This document shows, one piece after another, positions 8,579-18,063 of a DNA stretch of 64,000 nt. How positions within the stretch are numbered: position 1 is the first letter of the stretch; every line of letters starts with the position of its first letter. Below the pieces are notes generated by a model. The model searched no databases, was not told where the DNA came from, and worked only from the letters and a program-made list of their open reading frames with translations. Position numbers and translations under genes: made by a program. This DNA is from Ruegeria denitrificans (GTDB lineage: Bacteria > Pseudomonadota > Alphaproteobacteria > Rhodobacterales > Rhodobacteraceae), in the NCBI RefSeq assembly GCF_001458295.1, contig NZ_CYUD01000002.1:310001-374000 (forward strand), in the 5' to 3' direction.

Positions 8579-11500
8579 TCTGCTTCTCCCCGTCTTTGTC
8601 ATAGAAGACCGGGTCAACGATCTTGGCTTTATAGGTTTTGCCGTCGGTGCCTGGGAACTCGACAATCTCGCCCATCCGGTCAGGGCCATGCTTGATCAGA
8701 CCCATGGCGATGCCGCGGTCCAGATTGGCCGAGTAATAGGTCGAGGTCACGCGCCCGATCATGTTGCGCTGACCATTGGCGTTGACGCCCTCGCCAACTG
8801 CGTAAGCTCCATCCGGGATGACAGAACCATCCACAGTCTCAAGTCCCACTAGTTTCCAGCGGTCAGGATCGGCCATATGGCTGCGCGAATGGGCACGCTT
8901 CCCAAGGTAATCCTCTTTCTTTTTGGACAGTGCCCAATGCAACCCCAGATCCTGTGGGATCACGGTGCCGTCGGTTTCATCCCCGATCATGATAAAGCCC
9001 TTCTCGGCCCGCAGGATGTGTAGACATTCGGTGCCGTAAGGCATCACCCCGAACTCCTGTCCGGCCTCAACCAGCGCATCCCAGAACGCCTGCCCCTGCG
9101 AGGCAGGAACCGCGATCTCATAAGACAGCTCACCCGAAAACGAGATACGATAGGCGCGGCAATCGAAGTCACCGATCTTGCCATCGCGCCATTCCATGAA
9201 GGGCAGCGCCTCTTTGGACACATCCATGCCGCCCAGATTCTCCAACACCTTGCGGGCGTTGGGGCCAACAACTGCCACCTGAGCGTACTGCTCGGTCACA
9301 TTGGCGACGTAGACTTTCCAGTCCCACCACTCGGTTTGCAGCCATTCTTCCATATGACCATGGATACGTTCCGCTCCGCCGGTGGTTGTGTGACACAGCC
9401 AGGTATCCTCGTCGATACGGGCAACAACGCCGTCGTCGATCAAGAAACCGTTTTCCGAACACATCAGGCCATAGCGGCATTTGCCGACCTTCAGCGTGGA
9501 CATCATGTTGGTGTACATCATGTCCAGGAACTTACCAGCATCCGGGCCTTTGACGATCAACTTACCCAACGTCGACGCGTCCAGCAGGCCGAGGTTATCG
9601 CGGGTGTTCTTGACCTCGCGATTCACCGCGTCATGCACCGATTCACCGGGGCGCACATAGGCATAGGTCCGGCGCCAGTGGCCGACCGGCTCCCAATCGG
9701 CGCCGTTCTTGTCGTGCCAATCGTGCATCGGAGTTTGACGGATCGGTTGGAATACGTCGCCCCGCGCTTCGCCGCCAATCGACCCCATCGAGATAGGAGT
9801 GTAAGGCGGGCGGAATGTGGTTGTACCGACCTTCGGGATCTCAGAATCCAGCGCATCAGCAAGGATCGCCAAGCCATTGATGTTGCTCAACTTGCCCTGA
9901 TCCGTTGCCATGCCCAGCGTGGTGTAACGCTTGGTGTGTTCTACGCTTTCATAGCCTTCGCGCGCGGCCAGTTGGACGTCGGACACTTTGACGTCGTTCT
10001 GGAAATCGAGCCAAGATTTCATACGCAACTGAACCTCGGCATTGGCGGGCATCAGCCAGACCGGCTCCATCGCGGCCTCGACCGTGGTTTCACCCTTCGG
10101 CGCATCGGCCGTTTTAGGTTTGAAGCCCGCGCCATTGGCGGCGGCTTCGCCTGCGGTCTGCGCATCGGCCAATACGTCGCCCAACGCAAGTGGACCGTTT
10201 GCGGAACCGGCGGCCACGACAAATCCTTCTCCGTTCGCGCCCAGCGGCGGACGTTCGGGGTCAGGGCGGAAATGAGCGTTCGCGTCGTCCCAAATCAGCT
10301 TGCCACCGCAATGCGACCACAGATGGACGACCGGAGACCAACCGCCCGACATGGCAACAGCATCGCACTCAACTTCCTCGCGAGCACCGCCGATACCTTC
10401 CTGATTGCAAATCGCAACCTTCTTAACGCGCTTACCGCCTTTGACTTTGGCGACGGCTTTGCCGGGGTCAACGCGGATGCCGAGCTGACGCGCCTCTTCT
10501 GCCATCGGGCCAGCAGCGGCGCGCGCATCAACCACGCGCAGGACGTCCACTCCGGCCTGTTTCAGGAGGATCGCGGTGCGATACCCGTCGTCATTGTTGG
10601 TGGCAACGATCACACGCTCGCCCGGGGTTACGCCCCAGTTCACCACATAGTCACGCATGGCCGAGGCCAGCATCACACCTGGCACATCGTTACCCGCGAA
10701 AGACAGAGGGCGTTCGATCGCACCAGTTGCCGTCACGACCTGCTTGGCGCGGATGCGCCACAGGCGGTGGCGTGGCCCCTGGATGCCCGGAGTATGGTCG
10801 GTCAAACGCTCATACCCCAGCACGTAACCGTGGTCATAAACACCCGCGCCCATGCAACGCAATCGCATGGTGACGTTGTCCATTGTTTCCAATTCGGAAA
10901 CCAATTGATCCACGAACTTATCCACAGGCGCACCATCAACAGTGCCCCCATCGACCGGAGCACGCCCGCCCCAGTGTGCAGTCTGTTCGATTAGCAACAC
11001 CTTCGCACCGGACGCAGCGGCTACTTTGGCGGCCTGCAAACCAGCCACACCGCCACCGATCACCAAAACATCGGTGAAGGCATAGAAGTGTTCATAGGTG
11101 TCCGCATCGCGATTGTCTTTGTCCGGCGCTTTGCCCAGACCGGCCGACTGGCGGATGAACGGCTCATAGACGTGTTTCCAGAACGGCTTGGGATGGATGA
11201 ACATCTTGTAATAGAAGCCCGCCGGCAGAAAACGCGACAGATGGGTGTTCACCGCCCCGATGTCGAATTCGAGGTTCGGCCAGTGGTTCTGTGAAACTGC
11301 CGTCAGACCGTTGAACAACTCGGTCGTGGTGGCGCGCTGGTTCGGCTCAAAACGGTTGCCCTGCCCCAGACCGACCAGTGCGTTCGGCTCTTCCGCACCG
11401 CTGGCGACTACACCGCGCGGACGGTGGTACTTGAACGACCGGCCCATCATCATCTGATCATTGGCCAGCAGAGCCGAGGCGAGCGTATCGCCTTCGTACC

Positions 11501-11585
11501 CCTGCATCGAGGTGCCGTTGAAGGTAAAGGTGACCTGTTTTGACCGATCAATCAGCCGGCCTTGTTTTGCGAGACGGGTGCTCAT
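8571..11585 (-). CDS. soxA: Sarcosine oxidase, alpha subunit
   Basis: 1004 aa, full length. The N-terminal part has the 2Fe-2S-like ferredoxin fold segment seen in the family (FNGTSMQGYEGDTLASALLAND). A dinucleotide-binding domain follows with VLVIGGGVAGLQAAKVAAASGAK (split here: VLVIGGGVAGLQAA about residue 170 on). The C-terminal third is a folate-binding aminomethyltransferase (GcvT-like) domain, with TLKVGKCRYGLMCSENGF and SFSGELSYEIAVP. It carries NAD and the folate site, while soxB carries the flavin site for sarcosine. Third gene of the operon. Confidence 0.95.
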   Translation of the reverse strand: MSTRLAKQGRLIDRSKQVTFTFNGTSMQGYEGDTLASALLANDQMMMGRSFKYHRPRGVVASGAEEPNALVGLGQGNRFEPNQRATTTELFNGLTAVSQNHWPNLEFDIGAVNTHLSRFLPAGFYYKMFIHPKPFWKHVYEPFIRQSAGLGKAPDKDNRDADTYEHFYAFTDVLVIGGGVAGLQAAKVAAASGAKVLLIEQTAHWGGRAPVDGGTVDGAPVDKFVDQLVSELETMDNVTMRLRCMGAGVYDHGYVLGYERLTDHTPGIQGPRHRLWRIRAKQVVTATGAIERPLSFAGNDVPGVMLASAMRDYVVNWGVTPGERVIVATNNDDGYRTAILLKQAGVDVLRVVDARAAAGPMAEEARQLGIRVDPGKAVAKVKGGKRVKKVAICNQEGIGGAREEVECDAVAMSGGWSPVVHLWSHCGGKLIWDDANAHFRPDPERPPLGANGEGFVVAAGSANGPLALGDVLADAQTAGEAAANGAGFKPKTADAPKGETTVEAAMEPVWLMPANAEVQLRMKSWLDFQNDVKVSDVQLAAREGYESVEHTKRYTTLGMATDQGKLSNINGLAILADALDSEIPKVGTTTFRPPYTPISMGSIGGEARGDVFQPIRQTPMHDWHDKNGADWEPVGHWRRTYAYVRPGESVHDAVNREVKNTRDNLGLLDASTLGKLIVKGPDAGKFLDMMYTNMMSTLKVGKCRYGLMCSENGFLIDDGVVARIDEDTWLCHTTTGGAERIHGHMEEWLQTEWWDWKVYVANVTEQYAQVAVVGPNARKVLENLGGMDVSKEALPFMEWRDGKIGDFDCRAYRISFSGELSYEIAVPASQGQAFWDALVEAGQEFGVMPYGTECLHILRAEKGFIMIGDETDGTVIPQDLGLHWALSKKKEDYLGKRAHSRSHMADPDRWKLVGLETVDGSVIPDGAYAVGEGVNANGQRNMIGRVTSTYYSANLDRGIAMGLIKHGPDRMGEIVEFPGTDGKTYKAKIVDPVFYDKDGEKQNV

Positions 11586-11628
11586 GTTGCGGACCTTTCG
11601 CAGGCGGAATTACGTGTGGCGGCGCGGA

Positions 11629-11958
11629 TCATTCGTACTCTCTCCACGCCCAGCCGGGGCGCTTGGCAGAGATCGCTTCGCGGATTTCTTTCGGCGGCTC
11701 GGTGGTTTGGGCCGAATAGGTCCCGAACACCTCAAGCGTCTGAGTACAACGCGCGGCGTGGAACCACTTGCCGCAGCCATTGCTGTGGCGCCAGCGCTCG
11801 AAATGAACGCCTTTGGGGTTTTCGCGCATGAACAGATAGTCATGGAACTCGTCTTCAGACGAGCCGGGACCAAAACGCTTCAGATGCGCCTCGCCACCAG
11901 CGGCCAGTTCGGTTTCTTCGGCGTCGACGCCGCAATACGGGCAATTCAGGATCAGCAT
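11629..11958 (-). CDS. soxD: Sarcosine oxidase, delta subunit
   Basis: 109 aa from MLILNCPYCGVDAEE at 11958; the frame also has Met 10 codons upstream. The delta subunit is a small zinc protein of the heterotetramer. Visible zinc ligands are CPYCG at the N-terminus, with His in the RWRHSNGCGKWFHAAR region and Cys in RCTQT. The tail QTTEPPKEIREAI is typical. It lies 43 bp upstream of soxA and 76 bp downstream of soxB. Confidence 0.92.
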   Translation of the reverse strand: MLILNCPYCGVDAEETELAAGGEAHLKRFGPGSSEDEFHDYLFMRENPKGVHFERWRHSNGCGKWFHAARCTQTLEVFGTYSAQTTEPPKEIREAISAKRPGWAWREYE

Positions 11959-12034
11959 GTGTTCATCCTTTTGGCGGTCGGTCGACACAATGGCCGACCT
12001 GAATTCTGTTAGTGAGCAACTTTGGACAACGCCC

Positions 12035-13279
12035 TTAGTGCGCCACCCCGGCGGCGACGCTTTCGTCGATGAAGCGGCCCTCTTTGAAACGATCCAACGA
12101 GAACGCCTCGGTCAGCGGCGAATGACCCGTGGCCATCAACTGTGCCATTCCCCAGCCGGACCCCGGGATCGCCTTAAAGCCACCCGTTCCCCAACCACCG
12201 TTGATGAAGCAGCCTTGTAGTGGCGTCTTCGACAGGATGGGTGAGCGGTCGCCGGTCATGTCCACGATACCGCCCCACTGGCGCAGCATCTTCAGGCGCG
12301 AGATCATCGGGAAAGTCTCGACCAACGCGCGCACGGTTTCCTCAATGTGGTGGAACGACCCGCGTTGGGTGTAGTTGTTATAGGCATCAGTGCCGCCACC
12401 AATCACCATCTCACCCTTGTCGGATTGCGACATGTAACCGTGGACGGTATTGGCCATCACGACCACATCCATGCAGGGCTTGATCGGCTCGGAGACCAGC
12501 GCCTGGAGGGCAATCGCCTCAAGCGGCAGACGGAAACCCGCCATCTCGGCCAGTTGACCGGAATGGCCCGCGACCACGATGCCCAGCTTTTCGCAATCGA
12601 TCGCGCCCTTGGTGGTGTCGACGCCAATGACGCGGCCATTCTCGGACCGGACACCTGTGACTTCGCATTGCTGGATGATATCCATCCCCATTGCCGAACA
12701 CGCGCGGGCATAGCCCCAGGCCACAGCATCGTGCCGTGCGGTGCCGCCGCGTTCCTGCCAAAGAGCCCCCAAAACCGGATAGCGCGGACCGTCGATATTG
12801 ATGATCGGCACCAGTTGTTTGACACGTTCAGGTCCGATCCATTCGGTCTGCACGCCCTGCAGCGCATTGGCGTGAGCTGTGCGCTGATAGCCGCGGATTT
12901 CATGCTGCGTTTGCGCCAGCATCATCACGCCTCGGGGGCTGAACATGATGTTATAGTTCAGGTCCTGGCTCAGGTCCTCATAGAGGCCACGCGCCTTTTC
13001 ATAGATCGCCGCCGACGGGTCCTGCAGATAGTTCGACCGGATGATGGTCGTGTTGCGCCCAGTGTTGCCACCGCCCAGCCAGCCTTTTTCGATCACGGCG
13101 ACGTTCTGGATGCCGTAATTCTTGCCAAGATAATAGGCGGTCGCCAGACCATGCCCCCCTGCTCCGACGATGATCACGTCGTACCGCTTTTTCGGTTCAG
13201 GCGAGCGCCACGCGCGCTCCCATCCGGTGTGATAGCGCAGGGCCTCCCGCGCCACAGCAAAGGCTGAGTAGTGTTTCAT
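12035..13279 (-). CDS. soxB: Sarcosine oxidase, beta subunit
   Basis: 414 aa from MKHYSAFAVAREAL at 13279; a longer frame to 13357 adds an unlikely Cys-rich leader. It is the flavoprotein subunit: FAD-binding YDVIIVGAGGHGLATAYYLG near residue 35. The segment beginning VIEKGWLGGGNTGRNTTIIR contains the conserved flavin-contacting residues, and the C-terminal FINGGWGTGGFKAIPGSG completes the FAD site. First gene of soxBDAG. The operon here lacks the glyA, folD or purU neighbours often seen with sox genes, so C1 units must be handled by genes elsewhere. Confidence 0.95.
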   Translation of the reverse strand: MKHYSAFAVAREALRYHTGWERAWRSPEPKKRYDVIIVGAGGHGLATAYYLGKNYGIQNVAVIEKGWLGGGNTGRNTTIIRSNYLQDPSAAIYEKARGLYEDLSQDLNYNIMFSPRGVMMLAQTQHEIRGYQRTAHANALQGVQTEWIGPERVKQLVPIINIDGPRYPVLGALWQERGGTARHDAVAWGYARACSAMGMDIIQQCEVTGVRSENGRVIGVDTTKGAIDCEKLGIVVAGHSGQLAEMAGFRLPLEAIALQALVSEPIKPCMDVVVMANTVHGYMSQSDKGEMVIGGGTDAYNNYTQRGSFHHIEETVRALVETFPMISRLKMLRQWGGIVDMTGDRSPILSKTPLQGCFINGGWGTGGFKAIPGSGWGMAQLMATGHSPLTEAFSLDRFKEGRFIDESVAAGVAH

Positions 13280-13474
13280 AAGCGAATCCATCCGGTTCGG
13301 TGATTGGCGCAGATATGCCGTGCGCAAACAGTTTACCCCTGCCGCACAGCGCCACAATATCGAACTATTGCGACATCCGCCCCATTATTGCGACATGACG
13401 TCCTCTCGCGGCCATTTGTCTCTTTTTTCGCCCCGCAGACAAGTCTAAGTCAGGGCAGCCATATCGGAGAAACC

Positions 13475-14695
13475 ATGTCGTTCCTGGTCGTCACCATTCT
13501 TACCGCTTTGATGATTGCGGTGTTCCTGGGCTTTTCGCTGCTGCGCAGCCGCAAAACGCGCGAGCCTGCGGCGGCTTATGATCTGCGCGTTTATCGCGAA
13601 CAGCTGGCGGGTGTGGACAAGGATTTAGCCCGAGGAGTGATCGGTGAGGCCGACGCAGACCGGGTGCGCACGGAAATCTCACGCCGCATTCTGGCCGCTG
13701 ACGCGCAAGTGCAGGCAAGGGTTGATCGCACCGGACCGCCCCTCTGGGCCTCCGTTACAGCCTTTGCTGTCATTGCGCTTGTCGTCGTCGGTGGTGCGGT
13801 CTGGATGTATCGCCAGATGGGGGCTGCCGGGCTGCCAGATCAGCCCTTGTCGCAGCGGCTGGAGCAAGCCGAAATCCTGCGCGCCGAACGCCCCAGTCAG
13901 ACCGAAGCCGAGGCTGCCGCCCCGCCCGCGCAATTGCCACCGCTTGATGAGAGCTATGCCAATCTTCTGAATCAGTTGCGCGACACTGTTGCAGCGCGCC
14001 CTGATGATCTGCAGGGCCACATTTTGCTGGCTCAGCACGAGGCGAATGCAGGCAACTTTCCCGCCGCGTACGCAGCCCAGCAACGTGTGATCGAGCTGTC
14101 AGGTGACGATATCCCGGCGGATGCCTTTTCGCATCTGGCCGAGATGATGATCTTGTCCGTCAGTGGCTATGTCTCACCCGAGGCAGAAGAGGCATTGCGG
14201 CAAGCCTTACAGCGTGACCCGCGCCATGGGCCGGCACAATATTATCTGGGGCAGATGATGGTGCAGATTGGGCGCCCCGATGTTGGATACCGGGTCTGGG
14301 TCGATGCTTTGGGCGATGCCCCTGCGGGCGCTCCGTGGGCCGATGCCATTCTGGCGCAATTGGATGAGCTGGCTTTCCGCGCCGGGGTATTCAACGCGCC
14401 AGAAATACCTGCCGCCCCCGGCCCCAGCCAGGGTGACGTCGACGCTGCCGCCGAACTGACACCGGAAGAACGGCAGGAGATGATCAAGGGCATGGTCAAC
14501 CAATTGTCTGAACGTCTTGCCACCGAGGGAGGCTCGCCCGAGGAATGGGCGCGTCTGATCGCGGCCCTAGGCGTTCTGGGTGAAGGTCAGCGCGCCATCG
14601 ACATCAAGAATGAAGCGATGGAAGTCTTTGCCGGAAATGCCGATGCCATAGAATTGATCGACGCCGCCGCACTGCAAGCCGGGATCGCACAATGA
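13475..14695 (+). CDS. ccmI: Cytochrome c maturation protein CcmI
   Basis: 406 aa. Start chosen at 13475 (MSFLVVTIL), preceded by GGAGAAACC; the upstream frame to 13304 has no support. Two membrane helices (residues about 2-22 and 90-110) flank the conserved cytoplasmic loop with YDLRVYREQLAGVDKDLARGVI. A long periplasmic TPR-like domain follows (about 150-300), which in the family binds apocytochrome c and hands it to the CcmFH haem lyase. The stop overlaps the ruvX start (ATGA). No other ccm gene is in the window. Confidence 0.9.
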   Translation: MSFLVVTILTALMIAVFLGFSLLRSRKTREPAAAYDLRVYREQLAGVDKDLARGVIGEADADRVRTEISRRILAADAQVQARVDRTGPPLWASVTAFAVIALVVVGGAVWMYRQMGAAGLPDQPLSQRLEQAEILRAERPSQTEAEAAAPPAQLPPLDESYANLLNQLRDTVAARPDDLQGHILLAQHEANAGNFPAAYAAQQRVIELSGDDIPADAFSHLAEMMILSVSGYVSPEAEEALRQALQRDPRHGPAQYYLGQMMVQIGRPDVGYRVWVDALGDAPAGAPWADAILAQLDELAFRAGVFNAPEIPAAPGPSQGDVDAAAELTPEERQEMIKGMVNQLSERLATEGGSPEEWARLIAALGVLGEGQRAIDIKNEAMEVFAGNADAIELIDAAALQAGIAQ

Positions 14696-15156
14696 TTCAC
14701 GACGCGTTCGAAGAGTTTGCAGCCGCCCTACGCCCGATGACCGCATTGATGGGCTTGGATTTGGGCGAAAAAACCATCGGCGTCGCGGTCTCGGACCGGA
14801 TGCGCGGCGTAGCCAGCCCTTTGGAAACCGTGCGGCGCAAGAAATTCACACTGGATTCCGCGCGGTTGCTTGAGCTGATCGCCGACCGTGAGATTGGCGG
14901 TATCATTCTGGGTCTGCCGAAAAACATGGACGGAACCGAAGGCCCTCGCTGCCAATCCACCCGTGCTTTCGCCCGGAATCTGTCGCGTCTGACCGAACTT
15001 TCCATCGGGTTCTGGGACGAACGACTCAGCACGGTTGCGGCCGAAAAGGCGCTTCTTGAGGCGGATACGACACGAAAACGTCGCGGACAGGTTATCGATC
15101 ACGTCGCCGCTGGCTATATTCTGCAAGGAGCCTTGGACAGGCTACGCTTTCTTTAG
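14692..15156 (+). CDS. ruvX: Holliday junction resolvase-like RuvX (YqgF)
   Basis: 154 aa, RNase H-fold protein involved in 16S rRNA 5'-end maturation and, in older literature, Holliday junction resolution. Motifs: MGLDLGEKTIGVAVSD near the N-terminus with the catalytic Asp, the central GGIILGLPKNMDGTEGPR, and the acidic FWDERLSTVAAEKALLE. Overlaps the end of ccmI by 4 bases, which suggests translational coupling, and is followed by a small DUF1289 gene. Confidence 0.93.
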   Translation: MIHDAFEEFAAALRPMTALMGLDLGEKTIGVAVSDRMRGVASPLETVRRKKFTLDSARLLELIADREIGGIILGLPKNMDGTEGPRCQSTRAFARNLSRLTELSIGFWDERLSTVAAEKALLEADTTRKRRGQVIDHVAAGYILQGALDRLRFL

Positions 15157-15174
15157 TTGCGACGGGATACGGCA

Positions 15175-15408
15175 ATGACGAACATGGTTTGGAAAAGGAA
15201 CGAGGTCGAAAGCCCTTGCGTCCAGATCTGTGTCGTGCACCCGACCGAACGTATCTGCACCGGCTGCTATCGCACCATCGACGAAATCTCACGCTGGTCC
15301 AAAATGGACAGCAGTGAGCGCGCCGAGATCATGGAAAATCTGCCCTCACGCAAGCCCCAGCTGACCAAACGTCGGGGCGGTCGCGCTGCACGACTGAAAG
15401 AGTCTTAG
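15175..15408 (+). CDS. DUF1289 small cysteine protein
   Basis: 77 aa from the ATG at 15175. The conserved pattern SPCVQICVVHP...CTGCYRTIDEI contains four Cys that probably bind a metal or cluster. The C-terminus is strongly basic (KRRGGRAARLK). Function is unknown. It lies 18 bp after ruvX and is probably in the same transcript. Confidence 0.85.
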   Translation: MTNMVWKRNEVESPCVQICVVHPTERICTGCYRTIDEISRWSKMDSSERAEIMENLPSRKPQLTKRRGGRAARLKES

Positions 15409-15536
15409 TCCAACTCAAATCGAGGGTATTGACTGAATCTGCGCCGCTGCAGGCTGGTCTGAACTTCGAGGGGGATCAAGTTCGAACACTTGTGGTGAGT
15501 GAGTGGCAACCCACAGCGACGCGCTTCAGTTATTAG

Positions 15537-15565
15537 GTTCTTCCGAAGTGGTTACGCGGAAGAAC
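15537..15565. repeat. Inverted repeat in the 15409-15657 gap
   Basis: GTTCTTCCG (15537-15545) and CGGAAGAAC (15557-15565) are perfect 9-bp arms around an 11-nt loop. It has no T-run on either side and could be a weak terminator or processing hairpin between two convergent genes. I see nothing else in this 249-bp gap. Confidence 0.4.
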
Positions 15566-15657
15566 AGGGCATTGCTAATCGTTTCTTGACCGTTCAATCA
15601 AGTAAAACAAAGCCTGACTTAACGTGACCTGACGTAAGCGTTACTTTTTATCTTGGC

Positions 15658-16386
15658 CTACCCCGCAGCCAGCCAGGATTTGGCGTTTTCAATGTCTTCG
15701 GATGCAAAGAACTGAGTTCTCGTGCCCAGAACATGACTGGCCGCCCGTTGCGCCATATGCTGCCACGTCTTGTCGCCAATAATGGCCGCGCGATCCAGCA
15801 TTCCGGCGTGATTTCTCACCAGTTTGAAATGTGATGCCAGGGCGGACAGCCCTTGCCAACCATCAAATTCCCTCAGATCAATCAACAGACGGAACCCCTC
15901 CTTGCCCTGCAATAAATTATCGAGGTCCAGTTCGGCCCGGCTGAATTCATCGGGGTCCAGTTTGCCCAACAGGCGGATTTGAATGCAGGGGCCGCCCAGA
16001 TCAATCACGTGAATGGAGCCCAGAGATTCGCGCATCCAACGACGGGCGGCTTCAAGTTCGGATAGTTCAAAGACCTGCACCGGGCATGGCAGGATCGGGG
16101 CAGCCAGGCGGATACTGGTCTTTACCCAACCCTGATCCGCTGCCACGCCAATGCGATCAAATCCGCGCCAATGGCTCAGTCCCAGCTTTGTGTCAGCCCA
16201 GGCGGCACCTAGATCGTAACCCTTGAATTCCGGCTGCACGACAGCCAGCAGACGCACATTGTCATGTTCGGTCAGCGCGGCCTCGATCGCGGGCACCAGA
16301 ACCTCGCTGTAATCAGTGCTGGTCACCTCGCCGGACAGTTCGACCTCCAGCAAGGCCCCGTCCGAATTTCTGTGGACCGTAATCAT
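15658..16386 (-). CDS. SpoIIAA-like (STAS/SEC14-type) protein, two tandem domains
   Basis: 242 aa. The protein looks like two copies of a SpoIIAA-like fold: one starting MITVHRNSDGALLEVELSGEVT and one starting SIHVIDLGGPCIQIRLLGKLD (about residue 120). The N-terminal copy contains the family-typical FKGYDLGAAWADTKLGLSHWRGFDRIGVAADQ region, and the C-terminal copy LLIDLREFDGWQGLSAL followed by DRAAIIGDKTWQHM. Members are soluble and often linked to lipid or membrane stress, but the function is unproven. Stands alone. Confidence 0.75.
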   Translation of the reverse strand: MITVHRNSDGALLEVELSGEVTSTDYSEVLVPAIEAALTEHDNVRLLAVVQPEFKGYDLGAAWADTKLGLSHWRGFDRIGVAADQGWVKTSIRLAAPILPCPVQVFELSELEAARRWMRESLGSIHVIDLGGPCIQIRLLGKLDPDEFSRAELDLDNLLQGKEGFRLLIDLREFDGWQGLSALASHFKLVRNHAGMLDRAAIIGDKTWQHMAQRAASHVLGTRTQFFASEDIENAKSWLAAG

Positions 16387-16420
16387 CCAATAACCTCCAA
16401 ATCCGAATAATGGCAGGAGG

Positions 16421-17203
16421 TTAGGCGGATTCGATCCATTCGGCTACTCCCCCGGCACACTCGGGGCGGAAATAGGCGATCATACGTCCGTCCACCCCGG
16501 CCGAGGCATTGCCTCCCCAAGGGGCCACCCCATGCAGGCAATGACGGTGCAACAGGTAAGCCTCACCCGGTTTGGCGGGCAATTCGATGCGTGGGCAGGT
16601 GTCGAATACCTCGCGGCGAGCAGCCTGATAGATATCTGTGACATCCACCTGACGCAGACTATCGCGTGGGTGCCCATCCAGTGCGCGTCTGAAGGCGGCG
16701 CGCAGGATTTTATGACTGCCTTCCCACAGCACCATGGGGGCCGCATCAATGCTGGCATCGTTCAGAGGAACGCCCAATATCCACGCATGCGGTTCATCCA
16801 CTCGCCGCCGACGATCCGGTCCCATCGGTCGCAACCCGTCCACATGTGCCGCGTCCCGCTTTAACCTATACTGCCCGGCGCTGGTGCTTTCACCCTGCCG
16901 CGGGCGTGGATAGCCGGGATAAATGACCGAGACCTGCCCTTTGTGCAGCGGCAGTTCTCCGTATTGTTCGGTGATGAAGTCCATGGCTTGGCCAGACAAC
17001 ACCTCCGATTGCCCAACCCTGCCTTGCGGGTCGTTGTCCAGCGCGTCAACACCAATAAACCATGTTTCTTCACAATCCAGCCATTGGGCATAGGCCGGGT
17101 CAGTGACAGACGCGCGAGCAGCGGGCAGCGCATGCCCAACCCATTCGGCCAGCGCTGGATCGAAGGGGAACCTGATCCAACCTTTTTCGTGAAAATCACT
17201 CAC
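16421..17203 (-). CDS. Phytanoyl-CoA dioxygenase-like Fe/2-oxoglutarate oxygenase
   Basis: 260 aa, starting with GTG at 17203, which overlaps the TauE stop as GTGA. The iron-binding facial triad is visible: HVD in RDAAHVDGLRP, and the distal His in LLHRHCLHGVAPW. The body includes WILGVPLNDASIDAAPMVLW and a SHKILR segment, as in PhyH-type enzymes. The substrate is unknown. Tight coupling to a TauE/SafE permease is suggestive of a shared small organic acid or sulfonate, but that is inference. The frame upstream of 17203 lies in the permease gene and is not used. Confidence 0.7.
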   Translation of the reverse strand: MSDFHEKGWIRFPFDPALAEWVGHALPAARASVTDPAYAQWLDCEETWFIGVDALDNDPQGRVGQSEVLSGQAMDFITEQYGELPLHKGQVSVIYPGYPRPRQGESTSAGQYRLKRDAAHVDGLRPMGPDRRRRVDEPHAWILGVPLNDASIDAAPMVLWEGSHKILRAAFRRALDGHPRDSLRQVDVTDIYQAARREVFDTCPRIELPAKPGEAYLLHRHCLHGVAPWGGNASAGVDGRMIAYFRPECAGGVAEWIESA

Positions 17204-18024
17204 AGCCCCAGTGCCTTGCGCAGCATGTTCAGAGCCACCAGTGTCAAAAATACCGCAAACACACGTCTGAGGGGTTTGGGGTCCATGGCATGAGCCAGCT
17301 TTACCCCCCAAGGCGCGGTGATTGTCGTCATAGTGACAACGATACCAAAAGCAATCAGATTGACCGCCCCAATGGTCAATGGCGGGCGGTGTTCCGACGG
17401 AACGTCCAGAAATAGAAAGCCCAATACCGAAGGCACCGCGATGATCACGCCAAAACCGGCAGCAGTTGCGACGGCGCGGTGGATGGGTGTGTTGTAAAGG
17501 CTCATCAGCGGTACGCCGAAACTGCCACCTCCGATCCCCATCAACACCGAAAGAAAGCCAACCGGAGGCGACAGTATCGCACGTTTGATCCCCTTGGGCA
17601 TGGCGTCACCCAATCGCCATTCAGATTTGCCCAGCCCAAGATAGGCTCCGATAACCATCCCCAGCACCCCGAACAATATCTGCAGGACCTCGGTCCGCAG
17701 CGCCGAGGCCACCAGAACGCCAATGATCGCCCCGACCGCGATTCCGGGCCCCCAGCCGCGCAGAATTTCCCAATCCACAGCGCCTTTTTTGTTATGCGAC
17801 AACACGGATCGCACTGAGGTCACGATGATTGTCGCCAAAGAAGTCGCCAAACACAGCTGCATCAACTGCGGGCCGCCATAACCAAGCGTCTGAAAGGCAT
17901 AAAAAAAGGCGGGCACTAACACGATACCCCCGCCAACGCCCAGCAATCCGGCCAGCACGCCGGCCAGCGCCCCGATTACAAGCAAAAGGCCCAGCATCTG
18001 GGCCAGCAACATCGTCTCGGGCAT
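17200..18024 (-). CDS. TauE/SafE-family anion permease
   Basis: 274 aa, nearly all hydrophobic, with about eight membrane helices. The N-terminal GVLAGLLGVGGGIVLVPAFF and the second-half repeat SVLMGIGGGSFGVPLMSLY are the two family signatures. Tested members export sulfite, sulfoacetate or related organic anions. The stop overlaps the GTG start of the PhyH-like gene downstream, so the two are translated as a unit. Confidence 0.85.
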   Translation of the reverse strand: MPETMLLAQMLGLLLVIGALAGVLAGLLGVGGGIVLVPAFFYAFQTLGYGGPQLMQLCLATSLATIIVTSVRSVLSHNKKGAVDWEILRGWGPGIAVGAIIGVLVASALRTEVLQILFGVLGMVIGAYLGLGKSEWRLGDAMPKGIKRAILSPPVGFLSVLMGIGGGSFGVPLMSLYNTPIHRAVATAAGFGVIIAVPSVLGFLFLDVPSEHRPPLTIGAVNLIAFGIVVTMTTITAPWGVKLAHAMDPKPLRRVFAVFLTLVALNMLRKALGL

Positions 18025-18063
18025 CTTCCCCCCATAACGGCCAATGACCGTATCTTGTTCCGC

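Noticed and set aside
9336-10994. Long plus-strand frame of 552 codons opposite soxA
   Set aside because: It lies wholly antisense to soxA, has no ribosome site and its translation is the Arg/His-rich type typical of shadow frames in GC-rich genes.
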